Below are positions 58,503 to 64,000 of a stretch of 64,000 nt of DNA, piece by piece (within the stretch, counting starts at the first letter, position 1; the number at the start of each line of letters is the position of its first letter). The position numbers and the translations under genes are program-made. Under the pieces are notes generated by a model, which did no database searches, had not been told where the DNA came from, and saw nothing but the letters and a program-made list of their open reading frames with translations. Source of the stretch: Pandoraea thiooxydans (GTDB lineage: Bacteria > Pseudomonadota > Gammaproteobacteria > Burkholderiales > Burkholderiaceae); contig NZ_CP014839.1 in NCBI RefSeq assembly GCF_001931675.1, forward strand, positions 1,984,001-2,048,000, in the 5' to 3' direction.

Positions 58503-59405
58503 CTAATTCGCCGATGCGGGGTTGACCGTCTGAAGGTGGCCGTCACCGACGTACGGCACGATACCCTGTGCCCTGATGCGCGTCACCGTGCGGCTCGCGC
58601 AGCCGGTGTCGGCGGGCGCGCAGTAATCGATCGCGATCACGGGCAGGCCATAGCGCTGCCTGACCATGTCGGCCTGGCCGAGCAGCCATTGACGGTCCTC
58701 CTGCGGGACGTCGACATATCGTCCGGCCGCTTCGCTCCAGCCCTGGTACAACGATTCGAACGCGACTGCGAATACCGCGTCATGCACCTCAGGCAGCAAT
58801 TCGAAACCGCGATTGAGGATCAGTTTAGCGCTTGGGTAGCGCCGATGAATTGCCTCGATGACGGCCACCAGGCCTGCGCGCTCACGCTCGCGCTGCGCGT
58901 CGGTTTTGGCCACCAGTTGATAGGAATCGAGCGTATCCAAAAAAAAGCCGCGATAGCCCTGCTTCCACAGCGGATCGATCACATGCGCGACGAAAAACGC
59001 GGGCCAGCCAGGCGCTGCCTGGTCGACGACACTTGCATGCCACTCGCCGTTGCGGCCGATCAGCCAGCGCTTGGGAATCTGCGCATAGTAACTGCGCGAC
59101 GGATCGACTTCGCCCACGCTGACGTAAGCAAACCATTGCGTCGGCATGGCCGCGAATGCGGTGGGATCGAACCCGCTGTCGGGCTCGACCACGGCGAGGT
59201 CGAATCTGGCCAATTGCCCCAGCGGGGGCGAGTCGCCATAGTAGAACGCAATGCTCCAGGGCAAGGGCGCGGGTGCTCCAATTGCCTTGCCCAGGAAAAG
59301 CGACGCCACCAGGCCCGCCAGCAAGGGCCGCCAGCCCGCGCGGACTCGGCGCGCGGAGCGAGCGGCGTTGGAACGGGGCACCACCGACGGCCGGGACTCA
59401 GGCAT
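58503..59405 (-). CDS. exported GH114 (PelA hydrolase-domain-like) endo-alpha-1,4-galactosaminidase
   Basis: A 300-residue protein with a hydrophobic N-terminal anchor (about 25-45) and one TIM-barrel-like GH114 domain. WSIAFYYGDSPPLGQLARFDLAVVEPDSG opens it in two pieces, then YVSVGEVDPSRSYY, YRGFFLDTLDSY and the candidate catalytic Glu in VAFESLYQGWS. P. aeruginosa PelA (about 950 residues) has this domain plus a deacetylase; the deacetylase is absent here, so a separate PelA may exist outside the window. It overlaps pelG by eight bases and is therefore part of the operon. Confidence 0.82.
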   Translation of the reverse strand: MPESRPSVVPRSNAARSARRVRAGWRPLLAGLVASLFLGKAIGAPAPLPWSIAFYYGDSPPLGQLARFDLAVVEPDSGFDPTAFAAMPTQWFAYVSVGEVDPSRSYYAQIPKRWLIGRNGEWHASVVDQAAPGWPAFFVAHVIDPLWKQGYRGFFLDTLDSYQLVAKTDAQRERERAGLVAVIEAIHRRYPSAKLILNRGFELLPEVHDAVFAVAFESLYQGWSEAAGRYVDVPQEDRQWLLGQADMVRQRYGLPVIAIDYCAPADTGCASRTVTRIRAQGIVPYVGDGHLQTVNPASAN

Positions 59406-60777
59406 CTTTTTGCAGCATATAGGTGTCGTACTCGAGCGAGGCGAAGCGCCGGTCGAGCATGTCCACCGACAGCAGTATCACCACCAGGAGCGCGCCGGCA
59501 TAACCGTAGCCGTAGGTATTCGGCCCCATCTCGAGGGTGATCCAGGTAAACAGGCCGCTAAGCAGCACGAAGACGGCAGTGAGACCGAGCACCACGCGGC
59601 GCCGGTCGAGGTAGAAGAAGATGTTGAGCGCCCCCAGGAACAGCACCTGCAGACTCGCCGAGATGACATCGATGTGCAGCAGCGGCAGGTAAAGCGTCGA
59701 GATGCCAAGCAGGCGAAGCAGCTTGTCGCCGAACGCAAAAATCAGCAGGGTGACCAACGCCTGGATTTTGAGAATTTCATACAGGCCGGTGCGTACGCTG
59801 CGCACCATCATGTCGCGCATATCCTGGATGTACTTCAGCGTGCCGCCGTTGCGGATGGCATCGTAGTAGGCGTCGTAGTACTCGACGAAATCGGTCTCGA
59901 TGCGCAGCAAAAACACAGCCATGCCAGGGATCACGCACAGATACGAAATGAAAACCGGCAGGTCGTAAATCAGCGAGGCGTGCAACGGGCCGATCACTAC
60001 CTGCCCGGTGGCCGGCGAAAACCAGAACATGAATTTGTCCAGCCACACGCCCAGATTGAACAACAAGCCGACGAACATCAGGCTCGGATAGGCGAAGCGC
60101 CGGTCGAAGACCTCCCAGGAGAGATAGTCGTCGGAGCGGTAGTTGCGATGAATCAGGCTGCCCAGGCCGATCAGCAGGATCAAATGACCGATCACGAAAC
60201 CGCCCATCAGCCCCTCCAGGCCGTAGCGATTCAGCGCCACGGCAAAAATCACCGTGGTGAGATATCCGACGAAGAAAATCGCCAGGATCGCCCGATATTG
60301 CTTGACGCTGGTGAGAAAGATCACGCCGATCCAGATATTGCTGATGATCACAAAGCCGGCCAGCATCAGTAGGCGGTAAAGCGTCGATTCGTGTCGAAAT
60401 GCCGTCAGGGCGAGGCCCAGGCCCAGCACGCCGGTGACCACGGTGGTGACGAGCGCCACCGCGTTGTAGTTCGGCAGCACCCGATCGGGCCGCCGCTCGA
60501 ACAGGCGATCGGAAATGAAACGCGTGAACGACAGCTGCAATGCACCGGTGACGATCAGGCTGACGGCCATCAGATAGGTCACGGAAATCTGGAACTGCAC
60601 GATTCGCACTGGCGGTTCTACCGTCGACAGGCTGAGCAGGCCGATGAGCAGGATCCCAAGAATCGACAGGACCAGGGGTCCGGCGCTGATGATTCCGGCG
60701 TAGCCGTAAGCCGTCAGCGTACCGGTCAGGCTATCGCGCTTGAGTATCTTACGCAGCTCGAAACCGATACCGGCCAT
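59398..60777 (-). CDS. pelG: Pel exopolysaccharide inner-membrane protein PelG
   Basis: A 459-residue polytopic membrane protein of about twelve helices, the Wzx/MATE-like part of the Pel synthesis and transport complex; P. aeruginosa PelG is 456. It begins MAGIGFELRKILKRDSLTG, the PelG opening, and the start base overlaps the pelF stop (TAATG). With PelD, PelE and PelF it forms the inner-membrane Pel complex. Confidence 0.92.
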   Translation of the reverse strand: MAGIGFELRKILKRDSLTGTLTAYGYAGIISAGPLVLSILGILLIGLLSLSTVEPPVRIVQFQISVTYLMAVSLIVTGALQLSFTRFISDRLFERRPDRVLPNYNAVALVTTVVTGVLGLGLALTAFRHESTLYRLLMLAGFVIISNIWIGVIFLTSVKQYRAILAIFFVGYLTTVIFAVALNRYGLEGLMGGFVIGHLILLIGLGSLIHRNYRSDDYLSWEVFDRRFAYPSLMFVGLLFNLGVWLDKFMFWFSPATGQVVIGPLHASLIYDLPVFISYLCVIPGMAVFLLRIETDFVEYYDAYYDAIRNGGTLKYIQDMRDMMVRSVRTGLYEILKIQALVTLLIFAFGDKLLRLLGISTLYLPLLHIDVISASLQVLFLGALNIFFYLDRRRVVLGLTAVFVLLSGLFTWITLEMGPNTYGYGYAGALLVVILLSVDMLDRRFASLEYDTYMLQKDA

Positions 60778-62330
60778 TATTGCGTCTCCGTGGATTGTTG
60801 CCCGGCACTGTCCGCGATCAGCTTGCGATACAGCGAACGGTAGCTGTCTTCCATCAGCGTGTGCGTATAGTAACGCTCGACGCGCGCGATGCCGGCCCGT
60901 TGCGCAGCCCGCCACGCGTCGTCGTCGGTGAGCAGCGCCAGCACCGCCTGGGCAAATTTCTCGGGGTCGGCGATCTGCACCACCTTGCCGGCCGCGCCCA
61001 GCGCCTGGTCGTCGCCCTCGAGCCCCTCGACCAGTTGCCGGCAGGAGCCGACGTCGGTGGTCACGACCGGCACACCGGCAGCAAAGGCTTCGAGCACGAC
61101 CAGCGGCAAGGCCTCGCTGATCGAGCTCAAGGCCACCAGGCCGACATCCGGCAACAGTTCGCGAATCTGCCGGAAACCCATCATTTGCACGCTTGCCTGC
61201 ATGCCGAGGCTGTCTATCAGGTCGCGGCACTCCTGCGCGTAGTCGGGATCCTCGGATTCCGGGCCGACTATCCAGCCCTGCGCCGCAGGCAACTGGCGCT
61301 TGACGATGAACATCGCGCGAATGAATGTCTTGATGTCCTTGATCGGCACGACCCGGCCGATCAGCGCTACCACCGGCGGCACGTTCGTCGGACGCTGGGC
61401 GCGCAGCGGCGCGAACTGCGCCACGGCAATGCCGTTCGGGATACTGCGGGTCTTGTCCGGCGGGGCGCCGTCCTCAAGCTGGCGCAGGCGATTGCCTTCG
61501 TAGAGCGCGACAATATCGGTGGCCGCCTCGTAGGCGATACGGCCGATCGCCTCGAAAAAGCGCACCCAGAGCTCCTGGAAGTAACCGACTTGCGAGACGT
61601 CGCGCTCGAAAATGCCGCGGTTGTCGTGAATCCACTGGCTTTGCAACAGGTCGATCTTGCGCTCTTTCGTATATATGCCGTGCTCCGACACCAGCAATGG
61701 ACGACCATGCCGGAAATGCAGCAGCGCGCCGAGAAATCCGGCATAACCGGTCGACACCGTGTGATAGATCCTGGCTTGCGGCAGCTTCTCGGCGATCCGG
61801 GCCAGTTGCCACAACGGTTTGTGCATGATGCGCACCGTCCAGAAATAATCGGTGAACGACGGATCGGTGCAAAACCGGTTGTAGCGATCGGTGATGATGT
61901 CCCACGAGCGTTGGCTGTGCAGGAATTCCTGTTCTCCGATCGGGCCACCCTCTTCGAGCATGGGCATCATTTCGCGCATCAGCTTGCCGATCACGCCGGC
62001 ATGCCTGTGCTGTTTGAGTTCGTCGTGCATGCGCGCGACATGCTCGAACGCCTGGCGATCGCCCTGGGCGCTGATCACCGGCTTGTCCGTCTCGAAATCG
62101 TACAGATAGTGTTCTTCGAAATGCACCACGTTGTCCGGCAACGCATAGTGCGCGCCGCCGTAATCATCTTTCCGGCTGCCGATGAAGGCGATCGCGAACG
62201 TGAATTCCGGAAAGGCGCGGATCATCTGATTGACCCACGCCGAGACACCCCCACGCACATAGGGAAATGTGCCCTCGAGCAACAAGGCGATATCGGCCGA
62301 AGCCGCGCGGCGATGGAGATCTGAGTTCAT
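60777..62330 (-). CDS. pelF: Pel polymerase glycosyltransferase PelF
   Basis: A 517-residue cytosolic GT4 glycosyltransferase that polymerises Pel; P. aeruginosa PelF is 507. The N-terminal glycine-rich GTFPYVRGGVSAWVNQMI, the donor-phosphate segment GRVVPIKDIKTFIRAM and the EX7E motif in SEALPLVVLEAF are present. The polymerase uses UDP-GalNAc in characterised systems. The ATG at 62330 overlaps the pelE stop by four bases (ATGA). Confidence 0.94.
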   Translation of the reverse strand: MNSDLHRRAASADIALLLEGTFPYVRGGVSAWVNQMIRAFPEFTFAIAFIGSRKDDYGGAHYALPDNVVHFEEHYLYDFETDKPVISAQGDRQAFEHVARMHDELKQHRHAGVIGKLMREMMPMLEEGGPIGEQEFLHSQRSWDIITDRYNRFCTDPSFTDYFWTVRIMHKPLWQLARIAEKLPQARIYHTVSTGYAGFLGALLHFRHGRPLLVSEHGIYTKERKIDLLQSQWIHDNRGIFERDVSQVGYFQELWVRFFEAIGRIAYEAATDIVALYEGNRLRQLEDGAPPDKTRSIPNGIAVAQFAPLRAQRPTNVPPVVALIGRVVPIKDIKTFIRAMFIVKRQLPAAQGWIVGPESEDPDYAQECRDLIDSLGMQASVQMMGFRQIRELLPDVGLVALSSISEALPLVVLEAFAAGVPVVTTDVGSCRQLVEGLEGDDQALGAAGKVVQIADPEKFAQAVLALLTDDDAWRAAQRAGIARVERYYTHTLMEDSYRSLYRKLIADSAGQQSTETQ

Positions 62331-63331
62331 TGAGACCAATAGCGCACGATAGGTTGCAGGAAGGGCACGGCCGTCGCTTTGTTGAGTGTGTCGAGCAATG
62401 GTGGAATCCGATCGTAGTCGCGCTTGAGAAACGCCACTTCGGCCAGCCACGGCGCCAGCCGATCAGCCGGGAAGCGCAGCGCCTGGGCACGCCGAAAGAA
62501 TTCCTCCGCGGGCTCCGGCGCGCCGCGCAGCAATGCGCAGCGCCCGAGCAGGTAACACATCACGGCAGCCTCCTGCCCTTGCGCCAGGGCCTGCTTGGCA
62601 AACGATTCGACCTGCTCGAGGGTATAGCGATAGACTTCGCCCTGCACTAGATGCTGGTAAATCAATTCCCAATAGAGCTCGGCCAGGCGGGCACTGGCCA
62701 GACCCCGTTCGACCGCGTCGGCTGACCGCTCGAGCTGCGCCCTGGCCACGAAGATCTTTTGCATGATCTCTTTTTCTGTGCCGTCGACAATCCCATAGGC
62801 CAGCAAGCGGATCTCTTCAATGGGATCTGACAGCAAGTCGTGCAGCAGCCCGCTGCTGATGCGCGAAGGCAGCGATTGCATGGCAACCAGCGCGGCGACG
62901 CGGTCGCCGGCCGGAGCGCGAAGATTCTCCAGGCGGGCGCGCAGCCGGGCACCGGTGCCGTGGGTCACGCGCGACACCAGATAAGTGGCGAATTGCGGCA
63001 CTTCAACGGCCTCGATCGGGATGTCATCGGGCGGCGTAGGGAACAGCAGCGCCACCAGGATCAGGCTGAGAAACAACAGCAAACCGGCGACCGGAAGAAA
63101 CAGGCAGATGACAAAAACGTGCAGAAACGCGCCGCCTCTGGCCCGTCGGTAATGCGGTGGCAGAATGGCGCTCACGAACAGCGCGGTGGCCAGCGCGGCC
63201 AGCGTCTGCCAAAGAAAGAACACCAGCAGAGGGTCGACTCCGCCCGGCGGCTGCCACAGCGAATACACCGCCTTGCCTTGCACGGCCAGCGCCAGCAAGC
63301 CAAACAGCAATGAGCGGAGCGTCTTAGCCAT
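62327..63331 (-). CDS. pelE: Pel inner-membrane protein PelE
   Basis: A 334-residue protein with two or three N-terminal membrane helices (about residues 5-120) and a cytosolic helical TPR-like domain, which in Pel systems binds PelD and positions PelF. LYWELIYQHLVQGEVYRYTL and YLLGRCALLRGAPEPAEEFF show the helical repeats. It overlaps pelD by eight bases and pelF by four. Confidence 0.9.
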   Translation of the reverse strand: MAKTLRSLLFGLLALAVQGKAVYSLWQPPGGVDPLLVFFLWQTLAALATALFVSAILPPHYRRARGGAFLHVFVICLFLPVAGLLLFLSLILVALLFPTPPDDIPIEAVEVPQFATYLVSRVTHGTGARLRARLENLRAPAGDRVAALVAMQSLPSRISSGLLHDLLSDPIEEIRLLAYGIVDGTEKEIMQKIFVARAQLERSADAVERGLASARLAELYWELIYQHLVQGEVYRYTLEQVESFAKQALAQGQEAAVMCYLLGRCALLRGAPEPAEEFFRRAQALRFPADRLAPWLAEVAFLKRDYDRIPPLLDTLNKATAVPFLQPIVRYWSQ

Positions 63332-63998
63332 GATGGCCGCACCGTTGGAGCAAGCGCTGCAACACGTCGCCGGGATCGCTCGAGCTGACCGCCACCGTGT
63401 GCACCGCGACGTGCGATCTTTCGAAATCGGTCGAGAACTGGCTTTTCAGGGTGTTTTCGGTGCGCATCAGGTAGCCGTTGATACCGTTTTCGTCGGTCAG
63501 CGGCATCAGAGTGATCGCCACTTGCCGTTGGTCATCGCGCACTGCCCAGAGCACATCCAGCGCGCGCCGCGTCCGGGTCACCTGATCGAACAGCGAATCG
63601 CCGTCGGTGCCGCGCGCAAACACCAGCGCCACCAGCGCCGAATCGATATTGCTGGCGCGCTTCATATGAGTCAGGCGTGCCAGCTCCAAGGCGAATTCAT
63701 ATGGGCAATCGGGCACACGCTGGGTGATGGCATCGACCATCGCCCGGTGTTCGACGCTATCGGCATAGTATCCCAGCAGTACCAGCAGCAACTGCAGGTT
63801 GTCCTGATTCAGCGACAGGAATGCCATGTGCCGCACCACCAGCACCGCGACCAACTTGCCGGACGCGGAGATCAACGGAGCACACACCAGATAGGCGCTG
63901 CGCCCGGTTTCGTCGAGCTCGCGCAAATGCGACAGTGCGCTCTTTTCGAGGCAATCGCGCAGCAGCGGATCGTCGGAATCGAGTTCGAAGGGCTCGCC
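63324..63998 (-). CDS. pelD: c-di-GMP receptor PelD, C-terminal 224 residues (truncated by window edge)
   Basis: The 3' part of pelD; the gene continues past base 64000. It has the end of the GAF domain and the degenerate GGDEF domain of PelD. The RxxD c-di-GMP site is kept as RALD in TRTRRALDVLW (complement 63555-63566), and the downstream Arg in YLMRTENTL may be the second contact. PelD switches on Pel production when c-di-GMP is high. The family is about 450 residues, so roughly half is here. Confidence 0.9.
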   Translation of the reverse strand, partial: GEPFELDSDDPLLRDCLEKSALSHLRELDETGRSAYLVCAPLISASGKLVAVLVVRHMAFLSLNQDNLQLLLVLLGYYADSVEHRAMVDAITQRVPDCPYEFALELARLTHMKRASNIDSALVALVFARGTDGDSLFDQVTRTRRALDVLWAVRDDQRQVAITLMPLTDENGINGYLMRTENTLKSQFSTDFERSHVAVHTVAVSSSDPGDVLQRLLQRCGHHG

Positions 63999-64000
63999 CA

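Overview
The window is high-GC, densely coded DNA of the kind found in Burkholderiales (Burkholderiaceae-like Betaproteobacteria). This rests on a tandem-fused UvrA of about 1950 residues, a PXPV-type exported protein, PxpB/PxpC, a malonate decarboxylase operon and a Pel polysaccharide operon. The genus cannot be fixed from the sequence alone. No rRNA, tRNA, CRISPR array, insertion sequence or prophage was seen. Both window edges cut genes: acs on the left and pelD on the right.

Layout. 1-7550: partial acs, a CueO-like multicopper oxidase behind a CueR-type promoter, a flippase-like membrane protein converging on a family 2 glycosyltransferase, a GNAT acetyltransferase and two small envelope proteins. 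7550-9480: an AT-rich, probably acquired stretch carrying a processive family 2 glycosyltransferase. 9484-12651: pxpB-pxpC with a VOC protein, divergent from a LysR regulator. 12685-20838: a LysR regulator divergent from an eight-gene operon. The operon holds a PotABCD-type importer, a three-part flavin/2Fe-2S amino-acid dehydrogenase (HcnABC/opine oxidase family) and a RidA protein, which looks like import plus oxidation of an amino acid or amine. 20932-28355: a universal stress protein, a giant double UvrA with a LexA box in its promoter, and a YbaK-type deacylase.

28443-33622: a MarR regulator with two operator dyads and an Aae/fusaric-acid type efflux operon (FUSC, DUF1656, HlyD, outer-membrane factor). 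33661-39288: a self-contained TonB system (receptor, ExbB, ExbD, TonB) ending in an exported phosphodiesterase. 39289-47021: an RND pump operon (adaptor, permease, DUF2892, TolC) that ends in a sulfide:quinone reductase with all three expected cysteines and is preceded by an FNR-like box. 47050-48279: a membrane diguanylate cyclase with a degenerate inhibition site.

48444-57255: mdcR divergent from mdcABCDEGH, followed by an MFS carrier where MdcLM or MdcF would be expected. 57405-64000 (minus strand): pelD (partial)-pelE-pelF-pelG, a stand-alone PelA-like GH114 hydrolase and a GalE-family epimerase. The epimerase has Cys at the position that decides use of N-acetylated sugars, which fits supply of UDP-GalNAc for Pel. 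PelD keeps an RxxD c-di-GMP site, so the cyclase about 10 kb away is one possible signal source. The most interesting items are the TonB/phosphodiesterase island, the RND-DUF2892-TolC-SQR operon, the SOS-linked double UvrA and the Pel-associated epimerase.
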